Below are positions 7,905 to 15,668 of a DNA stretch of 64,000 bases, one piece after another. The notes under the pieces are model-generated. The model was given only the letters and a program-made list of their open reading frames with translations, did no database searches and had not been told where the DNA came from. Origin of the DNA: Desulfovibrio oxyclinae DSM 11498 (GTDB lineage: Bacteria; Desulfobacterota; Desulfovibrionia; Desulfovibrionales; Desulfovibrionaceae); contig NZ_AQXE01000002.1 of NCBI RefSeq assembly GCF_000375485.1, positions 70,308 to 134,307 of the forward strand. Direction: 5' to 3'. The translations under genes and the position numbers were made by a program. Positions within the stretch are counted from its first letter, which is position 1, and each line of letters begins with the position of its first letter.

Positions 7905-9259
7905 CAGTCCTGCCCCTCCATGATGATATTCCATGCGTCGTGGAAGCCGGGGAAGGACTTGCCGACGCAGGCCGGGTTATCCAGATCCACGTCGATACCC
8001 GCCAGCCCGAAGATGGACATGCTCATGGCGATGCGATGGTCGCCGTAGGTCTCGAAACCGACAGTGCCGCTGTCCGGAAGCGGTTTCGGGTCGATGCGGA
8101 TGCCGTCCTCGAACAGCTCCACGCCGCAGCCGGTCTTGGCGATCTGGTCGGCGCAGGCCTGTAGCCGGTCCGACTCCTTGATGCGCAGGTGCGCCACATT
8201 GGTGATGGTGGTGGGGCTGACCGCGAAGGCCGCCGCCACGGCCACGGTGGGCACGATGTCCGGGCATTTGCCCATGTCCACGGTGATGCCGCGCAACTTG
8301 CGGGGGTAGATGGTCACGCCCTTGTCCGGGGTGACGTTGATGCCCGCGCCCATCTGAGCGAGGATGTCGATGATGGCCCGGTCGCCCTGAAGTGAATCGG
8401 CAGTGACGCCGCGGATGTTCACGGCCTTTTTGCCCACGGCTCCGGCCGCGAGGAAGTAGGAGGCGTTGCTCCAGTCGCCTTCCACGCGGTAGTCGGTGCA
8501 GCGGTATCCGCCGGGACGGACCACGAAGCGCAGCGCGCCCGGTTCCACGGTGCGGATGGCCTTCCACGGAGTGTCGGTCCACTGGCCGCCCTGGAGCGTC
8601 TGCACCGAGAAGTCGGCCTTGAAGTCTTCCATGATGCGCAGGGTCAGGGCCACATAAGGCCAGGACACGGCTTTCTTTCCCGCGACGTTGATGATGGTTT
8701 CGGAGTCGGAAAGGGGCGCACCGAGCAACAGGCCGGAGAGGTACTGGCTGGATTCCTCAAGGGTGATATCCACCGGCCCCTTGCCGTAGCCCGCGCTGTC
8801 CATGACGAACGGCAGGAAGCCCTGTTCCACTTCGTAGGTGATGTCCACGCCGAGTGCGGTAAGGGCGTCGCAGAGTTCCTTCATGGGACGCTCCTGCATC
8901 CGGGGCGCTCCGTCGGCGCGAAAGCGGCCGCGTCCTGCGGCGGCAACGGCGGTCATAAGCCGGGCGGTGGTGCCGGATTCGTGAAAATACATCTGCGCCG
9001 GAGCCGCGTCCTTGTCCTTGCCGTCGTGATTGCCACCCTTTGGCCCGACCTCGGTGCCGGTGACGGCCACGGCGCCGTTGTCCATGTCCTCGAAGGTGAT
9101 GCCGCAGGCTTCAAGGCAGCCTCTGGTGCGGTGGATGTCGTCGCTGTCCAGCAGACCGGAGATGACCGAGCGGCCGGGTGCCAGTGCGCCGGCGATAAGC
9201 GTGCGGTGCGACAGGGATTTGGAGGCCGGGGCCTGTATGATGATGGTGTCGTTCTGCAT
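7904..9259 (-). CDS. aroA: 3-phosphoshikimate 1-carboxyvinyltransferase (EPSP synthase)
   Basis: AroA transfers enolpyruvyl from PEP to shikimate 3-phosphate. The 451-residue length suits the family. The N-terminal APASKSLSHR motif holds the substrate-binding Lys and Arg, and HLRIKESDRL and FETYGDHRIAMS are the expected C-terminal motifs. The start (MQNDTIIIQAP) lies 5 bases after the pheA stop; the open frame upstream is only a shadow of pheA. Other shikimate genes (aroC, D, E, K) are not in the window. Confidence 0.96.
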   Translation of the reverse strand: MQNDTIIIQAPASKSLSHRTLIAGALAPGRSVISGLLDSDDIHRTRGCLEACGITFEDMDNGAVAVTGTEVGPKGGNHDGKDKDAAPAQMYFHESGTTARLMTAVAAAGRGRFRADGAPRMQERPMKELCDALTALGVDITYEVEQGFLPFVMDSAGYGKGPVDITLEESSQYLSGLLLGAPLSDSETIINVAGKKAVSWPYVALTLRIMEDFKADFSVQTLQGGQWTDTPWKAIRTVEPGALRFVVRPGGYRCTDYRVEGDWSNASYFLAAGAVGKKAVNIRGVTADSLQGDRAIIDILAQMGAGINVTPDKGVTIYPRKLRGITVDMGKCPDIVPTVAVAAAFAVSPTTITNVAHLRIKESDRLQACADQIAKTGCGVELFEDGIRIDPKPLPDSGTVGFETYGDHRIAMSMSIFGLAGIDVDLDNPACVGKSFPGFHDAWNIIMEGQD

Positions 9260-9264
9260 TGTCG

Positions 9265-10356
9265 TTAGACCTCCGTTCCCTTGGGCGCGGCGGGGTAGGT
9301 CCCCAGGACGCGCAGGGTGTGGCACTGCTCGCGCAGCATGTTCAGCATGGACTCGTACCCGCTGGTGCTCAGGTCGCATTCGAGGTCGGTGAAGAAGACG
9401 TACTTCCACTTTTCGCCCCGGAACGGACGTGATTCCAGTTTGGTCATGTTGATGCCCCTGCCCGCCAGCGTGTTGAGCACTCCGGCGAGGGAGCCGGGAC
9501 GGTCCGGCAACGTAAAAAGGATGCTGGTCTTGTCGCGCCGCTCCTCGCGGGAGGGGGAGGGGCCGATGACCAGAAAGCGGGTCCAGTTGTCCGGGTGGTC
9601 CTCGATGCGGCTGGAGAGCACGTTCAGGTCGTGCAGTTCGGCCAGCTGTTCGTGTCCCACCACGGCGGCGTTCGGACGCTGGGCGGCGACCTTGGCGGCC
9701 GCGGCCGTGGAGTCTGCGGTGAAGCGCGGCACGCCCTTGAGGTGCGTGTTGAGCCAGTCGCGGCATTGTTCCAGCGGCTGCGTGTGGGAATGGACTTCGC
9801 TGATCTCGTCGAGGGATTCCGCACGGCTCATGAGGCTGTGGCTGATGCGCACATACAGTTCGGACTGGATGAAAACGGGATACTTCATGAAAAGGTCCAC
9901 CACCTGCCCCACGGTGCCTTCAAGGGAATTTTCCAGCGGGACCACGCCCAGTTCCGCGCCTTCGTCGGCCACGGCCCGGAAGATGTCCTCGAAATTGTCC
10001 TTGGGAGTGAGGTGCTGGGAGTGGCCCATGTGAGTCAGGGCGGCCACGTGGGAAAAGGTCCCTTCGGGGCCGAGATAGACCGTGCGCTCGGGGCGCTGTA
10101 GCCTGCGGGACGAAGACATGATCTCGCGGTAGATGGAGCGCAGGTGCTTTTCCGGCAGCGGGCCGGGGTTGCCGCCGGCGATGCGGTCCATGACTTCCTT
10201 CTCGCGGAAGGGAGCGTAGATGGGCTCGTCGCGTTCGGACTTCCAGCGGCCCACGTCGAGGCTCACCCGGGCGCGGGCGTTGAGGACGTCGATGAGCTGC
10301 TTGTCCAGCTTGTCGATTTCCTCGCGGAGCTTGTTCAGATTGGTATCGCCGCTCAT
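9265..10356 (-). CDS. pheA: Bifunctional chorismate mutase / prephenate dehydratase
   Basis: This 363-residue P-protein makes prephenate from chorismate and then phenylpyruvate. Residues 1 to about 90 form the AroQ mutase domain (LREEIDKLDKQLIDVLNARA). The dehydratase domain follows (YLGPEGTFSHVAA, then NWTRFLVIG). A C-terminal ACT domain with ESRPFRGEKWKYVFF should give phenylalanine feedback control. It lies 2 bases after the DHQ synthase II gene and 5 bases before aroA. Confidence 0.96.
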   Translation of the reverse strand: MSGDTNLNKLREEIDKLDKQLIDVLNARARVSLDVGRWKSERDEPIYAPFREKEVMDRIAGGNPGPLPEKHLRSIYREIMSSSRRLQRPERTVYLGPEGTFSHVAALTHMGHSQHLTPKDNFEDIFRAVADEGAELGVVPLENSLEGTVGQVVDLFMKYPVFIQSELYVRISHSLMSRAESLDEISEVHSHTQPLEQCRDWLNTHLKGVPRFTADSTAAAAKVAAQRPNAAVVGHEQLAELHDLNVLSSRIEDHPDNWTRFLVIGPSPSREERRDKTSILFTLPDRPGSLAGVLNTLAGRGINMTKLESRPFRGEKWKYVFFTDLECDLSTSGYESMLNMLREQCHTLRVLGTYPAAPKGTEV

Positions 10357-10358
10357 GG

Positions 10359-11333
10359 CTAGCCTTCCTTGATTTCCTCTTTGACACGCATGCCGAAATG
10401 GCGTCCAGCCTCGTCGGTGGCGGCCAGAATCCTGTCGCCTTCCTTCAGCGTGACCACGCTTACGGGCTCGCCGGATTCGGAGACCACGCGGATGGTTTCG
10501 GCGTTCTGCAGGAAAACCTGTCCCTTGGCGCCGGATTCGGTCTCTGCCTCGATGAGCAGCATGGGCCGCACTTCGGTTTTGCAGCGGCCGACGGTGGCGA
10601 GGCCGGTCTGGCCGTCCGCGCCCACGATGAGGACGTCGTTGCCCGAGGAAAGTTCTTCAAGATAGTTGGTGCGGTCGCCCGGCATTTTGCAGTAGGCGTG
10701 CACCGCGCCCGCGTTGATGCGGAAGGGGCGGGCCGCGACGTAGGGGTTGGATTCGGTTTCGGCGTGGACGAGGAAAGTGAAGGCGGAAGAGTTGCCAACG
10801 AGCATTCCCTGTCCTTTCTTGAGGATGGAGATGGTGTCCACGCATACGCGATGGCCGAGGCCCGCGGAAGCGATTCTGGTGATGGTGGCCGGTGCGAGTT
10901 CCACGGTTCCCTGCGCAAGTTTGAGTTCGGAGACGATGTCCTTGAGGTCGGCGGCCGCTTCGGGGAGGACCACGATGGTCTCGGCGCCGCGTTCCAGAAT
11001 TCCTGCGGCGAGCCGGGCCCGTTCGAGGCTTTCCACTTCGAGCGCCACGTCAGGCACCTGCGCGAGGATGTTCTCTACCGGGATGATCTCCCAGCCCTTT
11101 TCAAGGATGACGTTTTCTCCGGCCTGCATACGGGCCACGGCGGTTTCCTCGTCGGCCTTCTCGTTCACGGCAAGGGTGGACATTTCCTTGGTGGTGACGA
11201 CGTCCACGCGACCGAGCGCCTTGATGTCGTCCACCATGTCCGGTTCGGCCAGAACAGCGTCCACGCCGGATTCCAGCGCGAGGGTGAGCAGGGTCTTGTC
11301 GAAGGGAACGGCCTTGAAGATGATGCGTTTCAT
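10359..11333 (-). CDS. 3-dehydroquinate synthase II (archaeal-type, AroB')
   Basis: DHQ synthase II, first described for Methanocaldococcus MJ1249, oxidatively deaminates and cyclises ADH to 3-dehydroquinate, replacing the classical DAHP-AroB entry. The 324-residue protein has the family features: an acidic N-terminal half, the central AGLGHRVCVDTISIL, and RPFRINAGAVHAYC followed by ELSSGNDVLIV. Its position directly after ADH synthase supports the pairing. The assignment is from family recognition of these motifs. Confidence 0.9.
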   Translation of the reverse strand: MKRIIFKAVPFDKTLLTLALESGVDAVLAEPDMVDDIKALGRVDVVTTKEMSTLAVNEKADEETAVARMQAGENVILEKGWEIIPVENILAQVPDVALEVESLERARLAAGILERGAETIVVLPEAAADLKDIVSELKLAQGTVELAPATITRIASAGLGHRVCVDTISILKKGQGMLVGNSSAFTFLVHAETESNPYVAARPFRINAGAVHAYCKMPGDRTNYLEELSSGNDVLIVGADGQTGLATVGRCKTEVRPMLLIEAETESGAKGQVFLQNAETIRVVSESGEPVSVVTLKEGDRILAATDEAGRHFGMRVKEEIKEG

Positions 11334-11346
11334 GTCCGGATGATCC

Positions 11347-12144
11347 TTATTCCCCGACGTGTGCGAGGGCGTCTTCCACGTTCACGTCCTGATGGACGAC
11401 CATGTTCAGGGCTTCGCAGAGGCGGGTGGGGTCGCTGTGCTGGAACACGTTGCGTCCAACCGAAAGACCCGCGCCGCCTGCCTGGATGGAGTCGTGCACC
11501 ATTTGCAGGAAGTCGCGGGTGGAGTCGAGCTTGGGGCCGCCCGCGATGACCACGGGGATGCAGCAGGAGTCACAGACCTTGGTAAAGGTCTCGGGATCAC
11601 CGGTGTAGCAGACCTTGACCACGTCCGCGCCCAGCTCGGTACCCACGCGGGCGCAGTGGGCCACCACTTCGGGGTCGTATTCATTGGGAACCTTGGGGCC
11701 GCGGGCGTAGACCATGGCCAGCAGGGGGATGCCCCATTCGGCGGCGGAGGCGGAAACTTTTCCGAAATCGTTGAGCATTCTGGCTTCGGTTTCGTCGCCG
11801 AGGTTGCAGTGGATGCTGACTGCGTCGGCTCCGAGGCGGATGGCGTCTTCGACTGTGGCGACGAGGGTCTTGGCGTTGGGGAAGGGGGATATGGATGTGG
11901 AGGCGGAGAGGTGGACAATGAGGCCGATGTCGCGGCCTTCGGCTCGGTGGCCGCATCGGACGAGACCCTTGTGTTCGATGACGGCGTTGGCCCCGCCCTC
12001 GACGACTCTGGATACCGCGTCCTTCATGTCCACCAGCCCGTCTATGGGCCCGACCGTGACGCCATGATCCATGGGGACCACGATGGTTCTTCCGGTGTTT
12101 CGGTTGAAGATGCGCTCCAACCGGATGGCTTTGCCTATGTGCAT
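11347..12144 (-). CDS. 2-amino-3,7-dideoxy-D-threo-hept-6-ulosonate (ADH) synthase
   Basis: This class I aldolase-like enzyme (MJ0400 family, AroA') makes ADH, the substrate of DHQ synthase II. The 265-residue TIM barrel has [11 protein letters not shown], the Schiff-base Lys in [10 protein letters not shown] and the phosphate-binding VIAGGPK. In databases it is often named fructose-bisphosphate aldolase, but the operon and the adjacent DHQ synthase II favour ADH synthase. AAGGAG precedes the ATG. Its mRNA leader carries an aromatic leader peptide and a terminator. Confidence 0.88.
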   Translation of the reverse strand: MHIGKAIRLERIFNRNTGRTIVVPMDHGVTVGPIDGLVDMKDAVSRVVEGGANAVIEHKGLVRCGHRAEGRDIGLIVHLSASTSISPFPNAKTLVATVEDAIRLGADAVSIHCNLGDETEARMLNDFGKVSASAAEWGIPLLAMVYARGPKVPNEYDPEVVAHCARVGTELGADVVKVCYTGDPETFTKVCDSCCIPVVIAGGPKLDSTRDFLQMVHDSIQAGGAGLSVGRNVFQHSDPTRLCEALNMVVHQDVNVEDALAHVGE

Positions 12145-12208
12145 TTTCCAGTCTCCTTTGCTTTTGGAACCGCCAACATCCTGCGGCCCCTGCCCTTTTC
12201 ACCGAACG

Positions 12209-12246
12209 AAAAAAGGGGCCGCCGGCTTTCCGCCCGCGGCCCCTTT
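12209..12246 (-). terminator. Attenuator terminator of the aro operon leader
   Basis: On the minus strand a perfect 11-bp stem (AAAGGGGCCGC, 12246-12236, with 12222-12212) encloses a GC-rich loop and runs into T6 (12214-12209). It lies between the stop of the aromatic leader peptide and the ADH synthase start. A weak competing pairing, CGTCCGCG in the leader ORF with CGCGGGCG at the stem-loop junction (8 bp, one G-U), may be the antiterminator; I could not confirm it by folding. Confidence 0.82.
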
Positions 12247-12270
12247 GAGGTTGTTTTCAGGTTCTCCCTG

Positions 12271-12366
12271 CTACAACACACCCTCTCCGGAAACGCGGAC
12301 GCGTCCGTACCAAAACCAAAAATACAGGTAGGTAAAGAGGGAGTAGTTGGCAAAGATTTTGTTCAT
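12271..12366 (-). CDS. Aromatic leader peptide (31 aa) for aro operon attenuation
   Basis: An ATG-to-TAG ORF of 31 codons reads IFANYSLFTYLYFWFWY at residues 4-20: four Phe, four Tyr and two Trp in 17 codons. It is followed at once by an intrinsic terminator and then the ADH synthase gene. This is the standard architecture of transcription attenuation by charged Phe-, Tyr- and Trp-tRNA. The ORF has only a weak AGGT upstream. If the TTGACA promoter is used, the mRNA would begin a few bases before the ATG, so translation might be nearly leaderless. Confidence 0.85.
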   Translation of the reverse strand: MNKIFANYSLFTYLYFWFWYGRVRVSGEGVL

Positions 12367-12374
12367 GTCTTTTG

Positions 12375-12403
12375 ACCTATGCGAAAGCCGGTCCCGATGT
12401 CAA
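12375..12403 (-). promoter_or_regulatory. Candidate sigma-70 promoter of the aro operon
   Basis: On the minus strand TTGACA (12403-12398) is followed after 17 bases by ATAGGT (12380-12375). Transcription would start about 1-3 bases before the leader-peptide ATG at 12366. The -35 is perfect and the -10 is poor. An AT-rich stretch further upstream (12411-12480) could hold another promoter. Confidence 0.5.
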
Positions 12404-12496
12404 CAAGGAATTTAACTTCATGTAAAATGACAAAAATGGATATGATTGGTTTTGTGTTTGATTCAAGATTTCTAAAAAGTGATTATTTTGTAAAAC

Positions 12497-12516
12497 AGAA
12501 CAATAGAAGCTGTTCT
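12497..12516. promoter_or_regulatory. Inverted repeat upstream of amtB (possible activator site)
   Basis: AGAACA and TGTTCT are separated by 8 bases, about 100 bp upstream of the sigma-54 promoter, where an enhancer-binding protein such as NtrC would bind. The sequence does not match the NtrC consensus. It is also near the divergent aro operon promoter. Confidence 0.3.
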
Positions 12517-12600
12517 AAAGTGTACAAAAATGTGCAACTTGATGATGGTGTGGATTGAGGAGTTTTAAATTGCTCAATTAAAATGGGTAGTTAGTGGTTT

Positions 12601-12616
12601 TGGCATCAAGCTTGCC
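12601..12616 (+). promoter_or_regulatory. Sigma-54 promoter of amtB-glnB
   Basis: TGGCATCAAGCTTGCC has the invariant GG at 12602-12603 and GC at 12614-12615 with exactly 10 bases between them, and it fits the -24/-12 consensus TGGCAC-N5-TTGC. Transcription would start near 12627, leaving a short leader with the SD AAGGAGG at 12643-12649. Sigma-54 control is usual for amtB-glnK operons. Confidence 0.8.
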
Positions 12617-12655
12617 TTGAGAGGGCATCAACGCAACCTTTCAAGGAGGACCACT

Positions 12656-14017
12656 ATGCTTTCAATTCTGCGGAACCCGGTCGGCAAAAACGCTCGTTTG
12701 GCCGTCGCCGCGGCTGTCATGAGTGCCACGTTCCTCCCCGCGTGGGCACATGCGGGGGACGCGGAGTTCCTGACCCAGTCGAACGCCAACATCCTTTGGA
12801 CTCTCGTCGCCGCCATTCTGGTCATGCTCATGCAGGCAGGATTCGGATGTGTCGAGGCAGGTTTTACTCGCGCAAAGAGTGCGGGTAACATCATGATGAA
12901 AAACTTCCTCGACTTTTCGGCGGGGACGGTCATCTTTTTCCTCTTTGGCTTCGCGCTCATGTTCGGCACGGACATGGGGGGCTTCATAGGCACCTCCGGG
13001 TTCAGCCTCGGCGGCGTTGCCGAAGGTGATCTGCCCTGGACCTATACCTTCTGGTTCTTCCAGAGCGTATTTGCCGCCACTGCCGCCACCATCGTTTCCG
13101 GAGGCATGGCCGAGCGCACCAAATTCGGCACCTACGTCGTGGTCAGCGCCCTCGTCACCGGCTTGATCTACCCCATCTCCGGCCACTGGGCCTGGGGGAG
13201 CCTGTGGCTCGGCGATGCTGGCGCGGGCTGGCTCGAAGGTCTGGGATTCAACGACTTTGCAGGATCTTCCGTAGTCCACTCCGTGGGCGGCTGGCTGGCT
13301 CTGGCCGGTGCCATGGTGCTCGGACCCCGCGTGGGCAAGTACACCGAAGACGGTAAGGCCAAGGCCATTCCCGGTCACAACATCCCGCTTGCCGGTCTGG
13401 GCGTGTTCATCCTGTGGTTCGGTTGGTTCGGCTTCAACCCCGGCTCCACCACCACTGCTGACAACACCATCGGCATGATCGCCATGAACACTTCCCTGGC
13501 GGCGGCAGGCGGCGTGCTCGGCGCAATGTTTATCTCCTGGTTCCGTTTCGGCAAGCCGGACATCTCCATGACCATGAACGGCGCCCTTGCAGGACTGGTC
13601 GGCATCACCGCCGGTTGCGCCACCGTCGGCCCCGGTTCCTCGATCGTCATCGGTCTCATCGCCGGTCTGCTCGTGGTGCTCTCCATTGAATTCATCGACA
13701 AGGTGCTCAAGATCGACGATCCCGTCGGCGCATCCAGCGTGCACGGCGTGTGCGGCGCATGGGGAACCCTTGCCTGCGGTCTGTTCAACATCGACGGCGG
13801 CCTGTTCTTCGGCGGCGGTTTCAAGCTCCTGGGCGTGCAGCTCATCGGCGTTGGCGCCTTCTTTGTCTGGGCCTTCGGTGTCGGCTGGGTGATGTTCTCC
13901 ATCCTCAAGGGTCTCATGGGCCTCAGGGTCAAGAAGGACGAGGAACTCAAGGGTCTCGATATCGCCGAGCACGGTTCCGAATCCTACAACGGCTTCCAGC
14001 TCTTCACCACCGAATAG
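12656..14017 (+). CDS. amtB: Ammonium transporter
   Basis: AmtB conducts ammonium across the inner membrane and is blocked by PII when nitrogen is plentiful. The 453-residue precursor has a cleavable signal peptide (about residues 1-33, ending WAHA), as in E. coli AmtB, then about 11 membrane helices. The twin pore histidines are in VVHSVGGW and SSVHGVCGAWG. I chose the ATG after the strong AAGGAGG; an in-frame ATG 13 codons upstream lies before the probable transcription start region and has no ribosome site. glnB follows after 34 bases. Confidence 0.96.
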   Translation: MLSILRNPVGKNARLAVAAAVMSATFLPAWAHAGDAEFLTQSNANILWTLVAAILVMLMQAGFGCVEAGFTRAKSAGNIMMKNFLDFSAGTVIFFLFGFALMFGTDMGGFIGTSGFSLGGVAEGDLPWTYTFWFFQSVFAATAATIVSGGMAERTKFGTYVVVSALVTGLIYPISGHWAWGSLWLGDAGAGWLEGLGFNDFAGSSVVHSVGGWLALAGAMVLGPRVGKYTEDGKAKAIPGHNIPLAGLGVFILWFGWFGFNPGSTTTADNTIGMIAMNTSLAAAGGVLGAMFISWFRFGKPDISMTMNGALAGLVGITAGCATVGPGSSIVIGLIAGLLVVLSIEFIDKVLKIDDPVGASSVHGVCGAWGTLACGLFNIDGGLFFGGGFKLLGVQLIGVGAFFVWAFGVGWVMFSILKGLMGLRVKKDEELKGLDIAEHGSESYNGFQLFTTE

Positions 14018-14051
14018 CCGGAATAGAACTGAAATCAAAGGAGAAAGAACC

Positions 14052-14384
14052 ATGAAGCTGGTTATCGCATACATCCGGCCCGAACGTCTGAACGACGTGA
14101 AGCAGGCCCTCTACGCCAAGGAAATCTACTCCATGACCGTCACCAACGTCCTCGGCTCCGGCCGTCAGAAAGGGTTCACCGAAACCTGGCGCGGCGTGAC
14201 CATGGAAGTGAATCTGCTGAAGAAGGTTCGACTGGAGATCGGTGTCAACGAAGACTTCCTGGAACCTGCCATCGACGCCATCAAGTCCGCCGGTCAGACC
14301 GGCAACGAAGGCGACGGCGTGATCTTCGTGGTGGAACTGGCCCGCGCCCTGCGCATCCGCACCGAAGAAGACGGCATCCTCTAA
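14052..14384 (+). CDS. glnB: PII nitrogen regulatory protein
   Basis: This 110-residue PII protein senses 2-oxoglutarate and ATP/ADP and most likely gates AmtB, given the amtB-glnB pairing. The B-loop TGNEGDG and C-terminal RIRTEEDGIL are conserved. The T-loop starts normally (GRQKGFTETWRG) but continues VTMEVNLLKKV: aligned to E. coli GlnB, Tyr51 is Met and the following residues also differ. Uridylylation at residue 51 is therefore not possible, and control probably depends on ligand binding alone. Gene symbols glnB and glnK are both used for such proteins. Confidence 0.93.
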   Translation: MKLVIAYIRPERLNDVKQALYAKEIYSMTVTNVLGSGRQKGFTETWRGVTMEVNLLKKVRLEIGVNEDFLEPAIDAIKSAGQTGNEGDGVIFVVELARALRIRTEEDGIL

Positions 14385-14409
14385 CCAAATGAAAAAAGGA
14401 ATGACGGGC

Positions 14410-15666
14410 ATGGAAGACGGTTTCCCCGATGTACGGAAAATCCTCGAAGCCGGATCGGTAAAGACGCTCTTTCAGCCCGTCGTTTCCATATCCCGGCGCT
14501 CGGTCTTCGCGGTGGAGGCCCTCTCCAGAGGCCTTGAGCCGGACACCCACGAGATTATCCCCCCGGCGCTGCTGTTCGGCAGGGCCGGGGGCGGTCTCGG
14601 AACAGAGCTGGACGCCATGTGCAGCCGCAAGGCACTGGAAGCCTTCGGCCCCGTCCATCACGACGACGGCGGCGTCATGCTCTCGCTGAACACCGATGTC
14701 TCCGTATTAGAATACGGCTCGCGCGGCTCACACGCCCTGAACCGCATGGTCAAGGACATCGGGGTTTCCCCGAACAACGTCATTCTGGAACTGGTGGAGT
14801 CAAAGGCTGCGGACCTCTCCGCGCTAATGGATTTCGTGAGTTACTACCGACGCAGAGGCTTTCTCATAGCCCTTGACGACGTGGGCGCGGGGCACTCCAA
14901 TCTGGATCGCATTCCGCTTCTGAAACCGGATGTCCTCAAACTGGACAGGTCGCTCATTTCCGGGGTTCATGAACACTTCCACAAGCTTGAAATCGTGCGC
15001 TGCCTCGTGCGACTGGCGGCACGGATCGGCGCGTTGGTCGTGGCCGAAGGCGTGGAAACCCCTGAGGAAGCGCTGTGTGTACTGGATTGCGGGGTGGACC
15101 TGCATCAGGGGTTTCTCTACGCCGTCCCGGAGCAACCGGGTTCAAGCTGTCGCGGAGCCATACGCATGGCCGAAGAAGTGGCGGCAGGGCACCGGGCGCG
15201 CAGCACGCGGCGAATCAGCGGACGGCACGAGCACAGCGCGGCGATGGACGCCGTGATGCTTTCGCTCTGCATGCGGCTGGCAGCCATTCCTCTGGACAGG
15301 ATGGACGAGGAGCTTGCCGGGTGCATCGAAGAAGGGCCGGGCCTCGAATGCATGTATGTGCTGGATATTCGGGGCGCACAGGTCACGTCCACCGTCTGCG
15401 ACCCCGACGTGCTCATGCGGACCAGGCGAGTGCTCTATGCCCCGGCGGAAGTCGGCGCGGATCACTCGCTCAAGGACTACTACATTCCCATCCGTGCGGG
15501 CCTGCCCAAACATGTGACGCGTCCATACATTTCGCTTGCTTCAGGGAACCGCTGCATGACCTACGCGAGAAAATTCCGGCACTCTCCATCCGGGGTGGAT
15601 CTCATTCTGTGCGTGGACATGACCGCATTCGAAGCGGAGCCGTTCTGCGTATCCATGGACGAGTAG
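14410..15666 (+). CDS. EAL-domain cyclic-di-GMP phosphodiesterase with C-terminal sensor-like domain
   Basis: Residues 10 to about 250 form an EAL domain with the signature residues intact: VEALSRG, SLNTD, ELVES, DDVGAG, LKLDRS, AEGVET and HQGF. It is probably an active c-di-GMP phosphodiesterase. The C-terminal 150 residues (VLDIRGAQVTSTVCDP, then KDYYIPIRAG and YISLASGNRC) resemble the PAS/Cache-like domains that follow EAL domains in YkuI-type proteins. No membrane segment is seen. I prefer the third in-frame ATG (14410), which has AAGGA 9 bases upstream; the first is at 14389, only 4 bases after glnB. The position suggests co-transcription with amtB-glnB. Confidence 0.85.
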   Translation: MEDGFPDVRKILEAGSVKTLFQPVVSISRRSVFAVEALSRGLEPDTHEIIPPALLFGRAGGGLGTELDAMCSRKALEAFGPVHHDDGGVMLSLNTDVSVLEYGSRGSHALNRMVKDIGVSPNNVILELVESKAADLSALMDFVSYYRRRGFLIALDDVGAGHSNLDRIPLLKPDVLKLDRSLISGVHEHFHKLEIVRCLVRLAARIGALVVAEGVETPEEALCVLDCGVDLHQGFLYAVPEQPGSSCRGAIRMAEEVAAGHRARSTRRISGRHEHSAAMDAVMLSLCMRLAAIPLDRMDEELAGCIEEGPGLECMYVLDIRGAQVTSTVCDPDVLMRTRRVLYAPAEVGADHSLKDYYIPIRAGLPKHVTRPYISLASGNRCMTYARKFRHSPSGVDLILCVDMTAFEAEPFCVSMDE

Positions 15667-15668
15667 GC

